NCBI GenBank assembly: GCA_947631685.1
Contig: CANRMI010000010.1
Location: forward strand, 1 to 64,000
Direction: 5' to 3'
From: an uncultured Lachnospiraceae bacterium
GTDB taxonomy: Bacteria > Bacillota > Clostridia > Lachnospirales > Lachnospiraceae
DNA: 64,000 bases
Position 1 is the first letter of the stretch. Every line of letters starts with the position of its first letter. The notes under the pieces were generated by a model. It searched no databases, was not told the DNA's origin, and saw nothing but the letters and a program-made list of their open reading frames with translations. The position numbers and the translations under genes were made by a program. Shown here piece after piece: positions 53,142-63,010 of this stretch.

Positions 53142-53849
53142 CTACTGCTTTTCAATCTTATAGCCCACACCCCAGACCACCTTGAGATATTTGGGATTTC
53201 TGGGATCGATCTCTATTTTTTCACGGATGTTGCGCACATGGACCATAATGGTGTCGGTATTGACCGCCCTTTCATTCCAGATTCGCTCATAGATCTCATC
53301 CGCGGAAAAGACTCTCCCCGGATTTTTGATCAACAGCTGCACGATCTTAAATTCTGTAGGCGTCATCTGCACCGGATTCCCGTCCACAAAGACTTCTACG
53401 GTCTCTTCGTTCAGTTCCAGGCCCCCTATGGTAAAAACATGGCCGTTCCCTTCCGCTTTGGTAGCGTTTAAATACTTGGAATATCTGCGCAGCTGGGAAT
53501 GTACACGGGCCAAAAGCTCCATAGGCGTAAACGGTTTCGTCATATAGTCGTCCGCCCCCATATTCAGTCCCATGATCTTGTCCATATCCTCGGACTTGGC
53601 CGACAGCATGATAACAGGAAAATCCTTGCCGCTCTCCCGCAGCTTCATGAGCATGGTCATACCGTCCATAACCGGCATCATAATGTCCACAATAGCTAGG
53701 TGGATCTCCGTTTCCTTAGCGGCTTCCAGTCCCTGGGCGCCATTGGCCGCCTGCAGGACCTCATATCCCTGGTTCTTTAAATAGATCTCTATGCCCTCTC
53801 GGATCTCTTTATCGTCTTCCACGATCAAAATACGGTATTTTTCTTCCAC
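53142..53849 (-). CDS. OmpR/PhoB-family response regulator
   Basis: A 235-residue regulator. The receiver domain has the acidic pair in VEDDKEI, phospho-acceptor Asp in LAIVDIMMPVMDG, and Lys in DYMTKPFTPMELLARV; a C-terminal winged helix follows (MTPTEFKIVQLLIKNPGRVFS, NTDTIMVHVRNIREKIE). It starts at a GTG with GGGAGG upstream and forms a two-component pair with the kinase gene. Targets are unknown; the neighbouring ABC exporter is a candidate. Confidence 0.93.
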   Translation of the reverse strand: MEEKYRILIVEDDKEIREGIEIYLKNQGYEVLQAANGAQGLEAAKETEIHLAIVDIMMPVMDGMTMLMKLRESGKDFPVIMLSAKSEDMDKIMGLNMGADDYMTKPFTPMELLARVHSQLRRYSKYLNATKAEGNGHVFTIGGLELNEETVEVFVDGNPVQMTPTEFKIVQLLIKNPGRVFSADEIYERIWNERAVNTDTIMVHVRNIREKIEIDPRNPKYLKVVWGVGYKIEKQ

Positions 53850-53892
53850 TATCCGTCCTCCCTTGCGCGGGGCGTCCCCCCGCTATCCTCTC

Positions 53893-53921
53893 ATTATATG
53901 GGTTTCCCGATTTTAACGCAA
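53893..53921 (-). promoter_or_regulatory. promoter of the two-component operon
   Basis: Minus-strand -35 TTGCGT (53916-53921), 17-bp spacer, -10 TATAAT (53893-53898). A small GC hairpin (53867-53883) lies in the leader. Confidence 0.8.
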
Positions 53922-53953
53922 TCATAATAACCTGAAATTACTAATTTAAAGCA

Positions 53954-53994
53954 CAAAAAAAGCCAAAGAATTTCTAAAGAAATCCTCCGGCTTC
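53954..53994 (-). terminator. terminator of the ABC exporter gene
   Basis: On the minus strand AAGCC...GATTTC pairs with GAAATT...GGCTT around TTTA and ends in a run of seven T. It separates the ABC gene from the two-component promoter. Confidence 0.8.
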
Positions 53995-54011
53995 TTATCA
54001 ATCGCAGTTTT

Positions 54012-55817
54012 TCAGCTTTGTATCATTTTCATCCTGTAAAATTCTCCCTGCAGCGCCATCAGCTCTTCAAAGGTGCCGTATTCCACACAACGCCCCTCCG
54101 CGATGACCGCGATCTTATCCGCGTCCCGTATGGTGGAGAGCCTGTGGGCCACAATAAAGGTGGTCCGTCCTCTGGTAAGGTTCTGCAGGGCCTGCTGAAT
54201 GAGTTTTTCCGAAATGCTGTCTAAAGCGGAGGTAGCCTCATCCAGTACAATGACCTTAGGATCCCTGATCAGGGCCCTGGCGATTGCGATCCGCTGCCGC
54301 TGGCCGCCGGAAAGCTTGCCGCCGTGTTCCCCTACCTGGGTATCTAAGCCATTGGGCAGAGTATGTATAAACTCTTCCAGATTGGCGGCTCGTATCACTT
54401 CCGCCAGCTCATCTTCCGATACGTCACCGCACCCATAGGTGATGTTGTCCCGTATGGTGCCGGAAAAGAGAATGGAGGTCTGGGGCACCACGGCCAGATG
54501 CTTCCGGTAAGTGCGCAGGTCAATTTCCCGCAGATCCTTGCCGTCCATGAGTACGCTGCCCTCCTGGGCCATATGAAACCCGATGACAAGGTTTAAGATG
54601 GTGGATTTGCCGGCGCCGGACTCTCCCACCAGAGCGATGGTCTCCCCTTCCCTTACATTCAGGTTCAGATCCTTCAGCACGGGAAAATCCGTGTTTTTAT
54701 ATCGGAATCCCACATTTTTAAAGGTAAAGCAGCCTTTTACTTCACTTATTTTTTCTTTTCCTTCATTCTGCTCCACATCATCGGACAAAAGCACTTCCCC
54801 TATGGAATTAACGGATTCGATCCCTTTGGTGATCGTGGGGAGCAGAGTGACAATGGCAGATACCTGATTCACCACCGTGGCAAAATAGCTTTGATAGAGT
54901 GTGATGTCACCTGCCAGTATCCTGTTCTTCCATGCCAGATACCCGGTAAAGGCCAGACAGATGACCTGAAAGACCTGGAAGATCGCCCAGCCTACGGAAC
55001 CGAACAGCGCTTGTACCAGATCCAGCTTATAGCCCTTTTCCGCCACGGCAAACAGCTGCCCGCTCATTTTTTCTACTTCTTCGTCCTCCAGGGCATGGGC
55101 TCTAGTCACCGGCACCAGCTCCACCATTTCCATGACTCTGGCAGAGGTTTCTTCCATTTCCTTACGGAATTCGTTATTTCTGGTCCGCATAACATTCCGA
55201 AAGGTCACCATGGTAATCGCCGCTGTGGGTGCCGTAATCAAAAAGAACAGGAAGACGATCATGCTCTTGGAAACCGTTACTGCCAGCGCGATGCCGATAT
55301 TCAGGGCAATATTCAGAATACTCAAAAACATCTGTGTGGAAAGGTTCTCCACTGCCTCCACATCACGCATGATCTTGCTCTGCAGTCTGCCGGACTGGGT
55401 TTCCACATGGTAGGAAATGGAAAGCTGCTGCAGCTTGCGCACCAGCGCTTTCCGCAGGCCCGTTTCCGCATAGCGGGTAGCCAGACTCTTATAGGAGGTA
55501 TACAGATAGTTCATGGGAATGTTCAGGGCGATCAGACCTATCTCTAACGCCGCGTAGAATAAAATATTCCGCAGGGTATTGGGATTTTTGCCGGTCACGT
55601 CATTGATGATGTTGGCGGTCAGTATGGGAAGCACCCATACGCAGGCATGCTTGATAAAAAAGCAGATGACTGCCAGCACAAACTTATGGTAATTCCCCTT
55701 ATATAGGGAGATCAATATCCGAATGGGGTGCCCGATATGGCGCCTGTAGCTTTCTAAAAACCAGCTTTCCGTATCCAGCGCTTTTTTCGGTGCCGTCCTC
55801 TTTTCAAAATCTTTCAT
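54012..55817 (-). CDS. ABC exporter, fused permease and ATPase
   Basis: A 601-residue half-transporter: six membrane helices (residues 40-330) and an ATPase domain with Walker A ALVGESGAGKST, signature LSGGQRQRIAIARAL, Walker B VIVLDEATSALD and the switch His in IVAHRLST. I use the ATG at 55817, preceded by GGAGGGAAG. It probably works as a homodimer exporting a lipid, peptide or drug; the substrate is unknown. Isolated gene with its own terminator. Confidence 0.9.
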   Translation of the reverse strand: MKDFEKRTAPKKALDTESWFLESYRRHIGHPIRILISLYKGNYHKFVLAVICFFIKHACVWVLPILTANIINDVTGKNPNTLRNILFYAALEIGLIALNIPMNYLYTSYKSLATRYAETGLRKALVRKLQQLSISYHVETQSGRLQSKIMRDVEAVENLSTQMFLSILNIALNIGIALAVTVSKSMIVFLFFLITAPTAAITMVTFRNVMRTRNNEFRKEMEETSARVMEMVELVPVTRAHALEDEEVEKMSGQLFAVAEKGYKLDLVQALFGSVGWAIFQVFQVICLAFTGYLAWKNRILAGDITLYQSYFATVVNQVSAIVTLLPTITKGIESVNSIGEVLLSDDVEQNEGKEKISEVKGCFTFKNVGFRYKNTDFPVLKDLNLNVREGETIALVGESGAGKSTILNLVIGFHMAQEGSVLMDGKDLREIDLRTYRKHLAVVPQTSILFSGTIRDNITYGCGDVSEDELAEVIRAANLEEFIHTLPNGLDTQVGEHGGKLSGGQRQRIAIARALIRDPKVIVLDEATSALDSISEKLIQQALQNLTRGRTTFIVAHRLSTIRDADKIAVIAEGRCVEYGTFEELMALQGEFYRMKMIQS

Positions 55818-55891
55818 AGTCTTCCCTCCGCTTTTCCCACTATAACACATTTCTCCTCGGGCATTCTGTAAAAGATTTGCGCAATTTGCAT

Positions 55892-55934
55892 AAAAAGAGC
55901 AGATAATTTGCGCCTGCGCGCGATTATCTGCTCT
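55892..55934 (-). terminator. terminator of the ilv operon
   Basis: On the minus strand AGAGCAGATAAT pairs perfectly over 12 bp with ATTATCTGCTCT around a GC-rich loop, followed by TTTTT. It lies 36 bp past ilvC. Confidence 0.92.
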
Positions 55935-55969
55935 CTGTTCAGCCTCTGTTCCAGCTGCTAATCAACTTA

Positions 55970-57043
<1,074 letters not shown>

Positions 57044-57057
57044 TCATTCTGTTTTCC

Positions 57058-57561
57058 CTACTCCGTTATGTAGGTCACGTTTTCCGTACCCCGGCCTAAA
57101 CCGGCGATACCTGTCCTGGCCAGTTCCAGGATCTCATAGCCGTCCAAAAGATTGATGAAGGCTTCCAGCTTGGCCTGGTTGCCTGTCATCTCCACGATCA
57201 GGGCATCCGGTGCCACATCGATGATATTGGCGCGGAAAACGCTCGCGAGAGAAATGATCCCCTGCCGTTCGCTGGCCTTCACCCGCACCTTGATCAGGGC
57301 CAGCTCCCTGTATACGCTCTCGTCGGGCTTCAATTCCTTAATGTCCCTGACGTCCACCAGCTTGGCCACCTGCTTTTCAATCTGCTCCAAAATCTGATCG
57401 TCGCCATTGGTGACGATGGTGATACGGCTGAATCTGGGATCCGCCGTGACGCCTGCCGTAATACTTTCGATATTGTAGCCCCGTCTGGAAAAAAGGCCGG
57501 TAATACGGCTAAGTACGCCTGATCGATTATCTGCCAGAAGCTGAAATACTTTTTTCTGCAA
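57058..57561 (-). CDS. ilvN: acetolactate synthase small subunit, second copy
   Basis: A 167-residue regulatory subunit with an N-terminal ACT domain (NRSGVLSRITGLFSRRGYNIESI) and a C-terminal ALS_ss domain (IIDVAPDALIVEMTGNQAK, ELARTGIAGLGRG). The length and C-terminus match canonical IlvN/IlvH. It would confer branched-chain amino-acid feedback on IlvB. It is one of two different small-subunit genes in this operon. Confidence 0.9.
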   Translation of the reverse strand: MQKKVFQLLADNRSGVLSRITGLFSRRGYNIESITAGVTADPRFSRITIVTNGDDQILEQIEKQVAKLVDVRDIKELKPDESVYRELALIKVRVKASERQGIISLASVFRANIIDVAPDALIVEMTGNQAKLEAFINLLDGYEILELARTGIAGLGRGTENVTYITE

Positions 57562-57626
57562 AATCTTACCTCCGTTCCAATATCCTTAATTTCTAACTAT
57601 AGCAACACTTCTTACGCTTGTCAACT

Positions 57627-58115
57627 TTAGTTATCGCTTTCCGCGCATTTCGTCAGCGCCAGGGTTCCCGTACGGGCTACCTCCACAATGCTGATGGAAG
57701 AAAGCATCCCCAGAAACAGCTTGGTGCGTTCCGGTGTGTCGCAGACCTGGATCATCATCTGATTCTTGGACATGTCAACAATACTGGCTTTCATGACCTC
57801 GCAGATCTCCATGATCTCCCTGCGGGTATTTTTATTGTATTTTACCTTCACCAACATCAGCTCCCGGCTGATACTCTGGGTTTCATCGAAAGTGCGCACC
57901 TTGATGACATCCAGCTTCTTGTTGAGCTGCTTTTCTATCTGCTCGATGGTACGCTCATTCCCGCTGCTGACGATCGTCATACAGGAAACGGCTGAATCGT
58001 CGGTTTCTCCCACTGCCAGACTGTCAATATTAAAGCAGCGCCTGGAAAAAAGGCCGGCCACCTTGCAGAGTACGCCGGAGCGGTTTTCCACCAGTACGGA
58101 ATATATCTTCTTCAT
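57627..58115 (-). CDS. ilvN: acetolactate synthase small subunit, first copy
   Basis: A 162-residue IlvN-like protein started at the ATG at 58115 (AAAGGAAG upstream). The ACT domain reads ENRSGVLCKVAGLFSRRCFN and the C-terminal part VEVARTGTLALTKC. It shares the backbone of the second copy but differs over most positions, so the two are old paralogues rather than a recent duplication. It directly follows ilvB and is probably the primary partner. Confidence 0.9.
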   Translation of the reverse strand: MKKIYSVLVENRSGVLCKVAGLFSRRCFNIDSLAVGETDDSAVSCMTIVSSGNERTIEQIEKQLNKKLDVIKVRTFDETQSISRELMLVKVKYNKNTRREIMEICEVMKASIVDMSKNQMMIQVCDTPERTKLFLGMLSSISIVEVARTGTLALTKCAESDN

Positions 58116-58129
58116 AGTTCTCTTCCTTT

Positions 58130-59746
58130 CTACTTCACCAGATCCATGGGATCGATCAGGCATTCCAGCAGTACGGTCTCATCCCTCTTTAAAAACGCGT
58201 CCAGCACCTCTTCCGTTGCCTTGTCGTCTTTAAGGCGCAGAAAAGGAATGCCGTAAGCGGCGGAAAGCTTCTCCAGGTCAGGACTGCCGGAGAGGTCCAC
58301 CACGGAATAGTGGTCCTTGTAGGTATAGTGCTGGTATTCCCTTACCATGCCAAGATAATTGTTCTTCAATACCACGATCTTGACAGGGATATGGTGCTGC
58401 TGTATGGTGGCCAGTTCCATCATGGACATCTGGAAAGAGCCGTCTCCGCACACGGCGATCACCTGCCTGTCCATGGCCGCCAGCTTGGCGCCCATAGCGG
58501 CCGGAATGGAATATCCCATAGTCCCCATACCGCCGGAGGTTAAAAATCTGCCTTTCTTCACAATATGGTAGCCGCAGGACCAGATCTGATTCTGTCCCAC
58601 ATCCGCCACATAGATCCCATCTTCCGCCATCTTCTCGGAGAGCCTCCTGATAAAAGCCGCCGGATCCACATAGGCAGGATTGGGATTCCTTTTCTTCTCC
58701 ATACTGCTTCGGTATTCATCCAGGGTACGGAGCCACTCCTCATGTTCGCAGGTAAAATCCTGCTCCAGAAAATCCCTGAAGATATGAGCGGCGTCCCCTA
58801 CCAGAGGAATGGTGGGGCCTGCATTCTTGCCGATTTCCGCCGGGTCCACATCCATGTGCACCAAGACCTTGTTCTGGGTGATCAGATCGGGCTGGCTCAC
58901 CGCCCTGTCCGCTACCCTTGCCCCTACCATGATCAACAGATCGGATTCGTTCATGGCTCTGTTGGCGTAGGCTTTTCCGTTGTTGCCCACCATACCGTAG
59001 TACAGGGGGTGCTCCGTAGGCATGACGCCAATGCCCATCATGGTGGAAACCACAGGTATTTTATACTTCTCTACAAACTGCCGCAGCTCACTCTGCGCGT
59101 CGCTTAACAGCACACCGCCGCCCGCGCAGATAATGGGGCGTCTGGCGTGTTCTAATTCCTTTACCACTTTTTTGATCTGTACAATATGCCCTTTGACCGT
59201 GGGTTTGTAGGTACGTAAGGACACCGTTTCCGGATAGGAAAAATGGCCAAGAGAAGCATTCTGAATATCAATGGGCACATCGATCAGGACCGGGCCCTTT
59301 CTTCCTGAATTGGCTATATGAAACGCTTCCTTGAAAATTCTGGGGATGTCCTGCACATTTTTGACCAGGTAGCTGTATTTTACAAAGGACTCTACCGCCC
59401 CTGTAATATCGGCCTCCTGAAACACATCACTGCCCAAGAGTTCACTGTTTACCTGCCCCGTAATGCAGATTAACGGTATGCTGTCCGCAAAAGCGGTGGC
59501 TATACCGGTGATCACATTGGTTGCTCCGGGACCGCTGGTAACGGCGCAGACTCCCGGCTTTCCCGTTATCCTCGCCATACCGCTGGCCGCATGGGCCGCG
59601 TTCTGCTCCGTCCGTATCAGTATGGTACGGATGGGAGACTGGAGAATACTGTTATAGAAAGGACATATGGCAACGCCCGGATAACCGAAGACTACTTCCA
59701 CGCCCTCCGCTTCCAGACATTTGATGATCGCGTCAGCACCTATCAT
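58130..59746 (-). CDS. ilvB: acetolactate synthase large subunit
   Basis: A 538-residue thiamine-diphosphate enzyme: catalytic Glu in LIRTEQNAAHAASG, FAD-region VSTMMGIGVMPTEHPLYYGMVG, ThDP motif GDGSFQMSMMELATIQQHHIPVKIV with the terminal Asn. It condenses two pyruvates, or pyruvate with 2-oxobutyrate. FGYPGVAICPFYNSI replaces the more usual FGYPGGAVLPIYD start. A GAGGAAG site precedes the ATG. First gene of the ilv operon. Confidence 0.93.
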   Translation of the reverse strand: MIGADAIIKCLEAEGVEVVFGYPGVAICPFYNSILQSPIRTILIRTEQNAAHAASGMARITGKPGVCAVTSGPGATNVITGIATAFADSIPLICITGQVNSELLGSDVFQEADITGAVESFVKYSYLVKNVQDIPRIFKEAFHIANSGRKGPVLIDVPIDIQNASLGHFSYPETVSLRTYKPTVKGHIVQIKKVVKELEHARRPIICAGGGVLLSDAQSELRQFVEKYKIPVVSTMMGIGVMPTEHPLYYGMVGNNGKAYANRAMNESDLLIMVGARVADRAVSQPDLITQNKVLVHMDVDPAEIGKNAGPTIPLVGDAAHIFRDFLEQDFTCEHEEWLRTLDEYRSSMEKKRNPNPAYVDPAAFIRRLSEKMAEDGIYVADVGQNQIWSCGYHIVKKGRFLTSGGMGTMGYSIPAAMGAKLAAMDRQVIAVCGDGSFQMSMMELATIQQHHIPVKIVVLKNNYLGMVREYQHYTYKDHYSVVDLSGSPDLEKLSAAYGIPFLRLKDDKATEEVLDAFLKRDETVLLECLIDPMDLVK

Positions 59747-59792
59747 ACCGCTGCTTCCTCACTTTCCTTTAGCAAAATCACACGTACAAGAT

Positions 59793-59822
59793 ATTTTAGC
59801 ACAGTAAAGTCATAAAATTCAA
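59793..59822 (-). promoter_or_regulatory. promoter of the ilv operon
   Basis: Minus-strand -35 TTGAAT (59817-59822), 18-bp spacer, extended -10 TGC-TAAAAT (59793-59798). The leader is only about 40 nt, too short for a T-box. Confidence 0.65.
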
Positions 59823-59856
59823 CTGCTTTTTATACATTATCAAACTTCCCTAAAGA

Positions 59857-62403
59857 TCACTTGAGCTGCCCCAAAAGCCGCCCCGCCAGTTTTACCGCTT
59901 CCGCCGCGTCCTTTGAGTAGCCGTCCGCTCCGATCTCCCGGGCGTATTCCTCCGTAATGACCGCGCCTCCCACCATGAATTTGGCGGTCACGCCCTGTTC
60001 CCTGGCATAAGCGATCACCTGCTCCATCTGCTTCATGGTGGTAGTCATCAACGCGGACAGGGCAATGATGGAAGCATGGTGTGTTTTGGCTGCCTCGATG
60101 ATCTTTTCCTTGGGGACGTCTTTCCCCAGATCCACCACCTGAAACCCGTAATTCTTTAACATCAGCGCCACCAGATTTTTCCCGATGTCGTGTATGTCCC
60201 CCTCCACCGTGGCGATCACGATGACGGGCATATCCTCTTGGGACTGTTCCTTTAGCATCAAAGGCTCCAGCACCTCGATGGAAAGCTTCATGGCTTCCGC
60301 TCCGGCGATCAGCTGGGGCAGGAAATATCTGCCGCTGTCAAAATAATCCCCCACTGTATTGATGGCCGGCAGAAGCACTTCATCCAGCAGTTCCTTCGGT
60401 TCCGCCCCCAGACGCAAGGCTTCCCTCGTCAGAGCGGCAATTCCTTTCTTATTGCCCTTTAATACGGCTTCCCGCAGCTTCTGCTTTTCCGGTGAAAGGC
60501 CGGACGTCTCCCCGCCATCCTCCGCTTTTACTTTCCCGCTGTCTGAGCTTGTCCCCTGGTTTTGAGGATTTTCGCCTTTACTTTCTCCAAAATCGCCCTG
60601 CGCCGCCTGCTTTGGCATGAGCAGAGCTTCCTGCTCTTTCTTAAGCCGCCTCTCCTTGATGACATCCGCATATGCGATATAACGCATATCCGCTTCTTCT
60701 TTATTCAGAAGCAGATCCGAAGCAAAAGCGCAGCCCATGAGCAGCTCCTGGGAGGGATTGGCGATCGCCATGGTAAGGCCGGACTGGATCGCCATCGTCA
60801 GAAACGCTGTATTGACATAGCTTCTCTCCGGCATACCAAAGGAAATATTGGAGAGGCCGCAGACCGTGGCAAACCCCTGCGCTTTGCAGTAACGGATTGT
60901 TTCCAGGGTATCCACCGCCGCCTTTTTATTGGCTCCCACGGTGTTGACCAGTCCGTCCACTACAATGTCTTCTTTCCGGAAGCCAAGATCTTTTGCCCTC
61001 TCCCAGATTGTTTGGATGATCTGCTTTTTCTCTTCCAGATCAGCCGGCAGTCCCTCGTCAGAAAGGGGCAGCAAAATGAACATGGCTCCGTATTTCTTCA
61101 CAATGGGAAGCAGCTTTTCAAACTTTTCTTTTTCGTAGGAGACCGAGTTTACCAGCGCCCTTCCGGGATAGCGGCGCAGGGCTTCCTCCAGTACGGCCAC
61201 ATGGCTGGAGTCCAGGGAAAGGGGCAGGCTGGTCACCATGGAGATCTCCTCTAAAGCCTTCAGCATCATCTCTTTTTCGTCGATGCCCCCCATACCCATA
61301 TTCACATCCAGGATCTTAGCTCCACAGGCTTCCTGTTCTTCCGCGAAATCTTTTACCAGCTCCAGAGAGCCTTCCCGCAGCGCTTCCTGAAGTTTCTTCT
61401 TTCCTGTAGGATTGATACGCTCTCCGATAACGATAAACTGATCCTCCAGGGAAAAGGCGACGGTCTGCCGCTCTGAAGCAAGGTATCTGACGCCTTTTTT
61501 TCTGTCTTCATCCTTCCTGGGATTCCTTTTATTTCCCAAAGTCTCTTTCAGGCGGCGGATATACGCCGGCCCGGTTCCGCAGCAGCCGCCTAAGATGGAA
61601 GCCCCCGCTTCTTCCAAAAGCCCCATTTCCTCCGCAAAAGTCTTATCGTCCATATCATAGCAGGTATTTCCCTGGGCATCCACATAGGGAATCCCCGCGT
61701 TGGGCTTGGCGATCACCGGAATGCGCACCGCGCCTGCCATGGAGGAGATCACGTCGCGCATGGCAGCAGGCCCTGTGGAGCAGTTGGCCCCTATGGCGTC
61801 CGCGCCAAGGCTCTCCAGCACCACGGCCGCAGTCAGCGCGTCCGTACCGAACAAGGTCCGGCCGTCCGCCTCAAAGGTCATGGTAACCAGTACCGGCAGC
61901 CCGCAGCTTTCCTTTGCCGCGATCAGCGCGGCTCTGGCCTCCTGCAGGCTCATCATGGTTTCCACTACCAGCATGTCCACTCCCGCTTTTACCAGCGCGG
62001 CAATCTGTTCTTTATATACCAGGACCAGATCTTCAAAATCCAGCGTTCCTATGGGAGAAAGCTGCTCTCCGGTCATAGTGATATCCCCCGCGACAAACGC
62101 CCTGCCGTCGGCTGCCCGTTTGGAAATGCCCACCAGATTCTTAGTCATTTCCAAAAGCTTATCCTGCAGTCCGTACTCCGCCAGCTTCAGCCGGTTGGCT
62201 GTAAAAGTGGGGGCATACAGAATATTGCTGCCCGCTTCCACATAACGCTCCTGCAGCTTCTGCAGCACCATGGGATGCTCCAGGATCCACTGCTCGGGAC
62301 AGACGCCCGCCGGCATACCTGCCTTCATCAGATTAGAGCCTGTGGCGCCGTCTAAATAAACGATATTCTCTGCTGTCAAGTCCGCAAATTCCTGCTTTGT
62401 CAT
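59857..62403 (-). CDS. metH: B12-dependent methionine synthase, no reactivation domain
   Basis: The product is an 848-residue MetH. It has a homocysteine-binding domain with zinc Cys residues (GANCSTG, GGCCGTGP), a methyltetrahydrofolate domain (IGERINPTGKKKLQEAL, DVNMGM), a low-complexity linker of about 50 residues, a cap helix domain and a cobalamin domain with DIHDIGKN (His about 738). The C-terminal AdoMet-binding reactivation domain of E. coli MetH is absent. The ATG at 62403 is chosen for GGGAGG upstream. A strong promoter lies upstream. Confidence 0.93.
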   Translation of the reverse strand: MTKQEFADLTAENIVYLDGATGSNLMKAGMPAGVCPEQWILEHPMVLQKLQERYVEAGSNILYAPTFTANRLKLAEYGLQDKLLEMTKNLVGISKRAADGRAFVAGDITMTGEQLSPIGTLDFEDLVLVYKEQIAALVKAGVDMLVVETMMSLQEARAALIAAKESCGLPVLVTMTFEADGRTLFGTDALTAAVVLESLGADAIGANCSTGPAAMRDVISSMAGAVRIPVIAKPNAGIPYVDAQGNTCYDMDDKTFAEEMGLLEEAGASILGGCCGTGPAYIRRLKETLGNKRNPRKDEDRKKGVRYLASERQTVAFSLEDQFIVIGERINPTGKKKLQEALREGSLELVKDFAEEQEACGAKILDVNMGMGGIDEKEMMLKALEEISMVTSLPLSLDSSHVAVLEEALRRYPGRALVNSVSYEKEKFEKLLPIVKKYGAMFILLPLSDEGLPADLEEKKQIIQTIWERAKDLGFRKEDIVVDGLVNTVGANKKAAVDTLETIRYCKAQGFATVCGLSNISFGMPERSYVNTAFLTMAIQSGLTMAIANPSQELLMGCAFASDLLLNKEEADMRYIAYADVIKERRLKKEQEALLMPKQAAQGDFGESKGENPQNQGTSSDSGKVKAEDGGETSGLSPEKQKLREAVLKGNKKGIAALTREALRLGAEPKELLDEVLLPAINTVGDYFDSGRYFLPQLIAGAEAMKLSIEVLEPLMLKEQSQEDMPVIVIATVEGDIHDIGKNLVALMLKNYGFQVVDLGKDVPKEKIIEAAKTHHASIIALSALMTTTMKQMEQVIAYAREQGVTAKFMVGGAVITEEYAREIGADGYSKDAAEAVKLAGRLLGQLK

Positions 62404-62436
62404 GAGGTACCTCCCGTCTGTCACTGTACGCTCTTC

Positions 62437-62465
62437 ATCATAGCACGATTTAGGGGATTGTGCAA
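62437..62465. promoter_or_regulatory. metH promoter, overlapping a divergent promoter
   Basis: Minus strand: -35 TTGCAC (62460-62465), 17-bp spacer, -10 TATGAT (62437-62442) for metH. Plus strand: TTGTGC (62458-62463), 17-bp spacer, TAAATT (62481-62486) is a weaker match for the lipoprotein gene. The two -35 boxes overlap, so the two transcripts may compete. Confidence 0.65.
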
Positions 62466-62521
62466 TTCTTAGAAATATGATAAATTCTTTTCAGAACAAA
62501 TCATATTTGGAGGCGCCGTTA

Positions 62522-62992
62522 GTGAAAACGAAATTACTGACATTGTTGTCATCTGTTCTCTTCTGCCTCGCCTTAGCAGGCTGCGGAGAAGATCCCAAAA
62601 TGACTAAATTTCAAAATGATATAGATTCTTTCTGTTCCCAGGTAGCGGAAATAGACGCCGGCATCAACGCCATTGATGCCCAGTCGGAAACCGCTTCCGA
62701 CGAGCTGCTGGCCTATCTGGACGATCTGGACCAAAGCTTTAAAGTGCTTTCCGAGATACCCATTCCGGAGGAATACGCCTATATGCAGCAGCTGACCTCG
62801 GAAGCCAGCAGTTATATGTCCACCGCGGTAGCCGCTTATCACGAGGCTTTTGCAGGGGACTCCTACAACGAGGCAACCGCCCAGTATGCCCGTGAAAATT
62901 ACGAAAGGGCCTACAAGCGTGTCACGGTACTTCTGCAGCTTTTACACGGCGAAGAAGTGACCGGCGTCACAGTGGAAACCGTGGCTCCCTGA
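62522..62992 (+). CDS. hypothetical lipoprotein
   Basis: A 156-residue protein from the GTG at 62522, eight bases after GGAGG; the longer frame lacks a site. The signal sequence ends in the lipobox LALAGC, so the mature protein is lipid-anchored outside the membrane. The rest is helical and acidic (four-helix-like; DELLAYLDDLDQSFKVLSEI), without a known domain. Divergent from metH and convergent with pdaA. Confidence 0.75.
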   Translation: MKTKLLTLLSSVLFCLALAGCGEDPKMTKFQNDIDSFCSQVAEIDAGINAIDAQSETASDELLAYLDDLDQSFKVLSEIPIPEEYAYMQQLTSEASSYMSTAVAAYHEAFAGDSYNEATAQYARENYERAYKRVTVLLQLLHGEEVTGVTVETVAP

Positions 62993-63010
62993 AAACCGCT
63001 TCAGGCCGTG

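Noticed and set aside
59747-59856. Leader-peptide or T-box attenuation for ilvB
   Set aside because: Leader of about 40 nt without terminator or branched-chain codon run.
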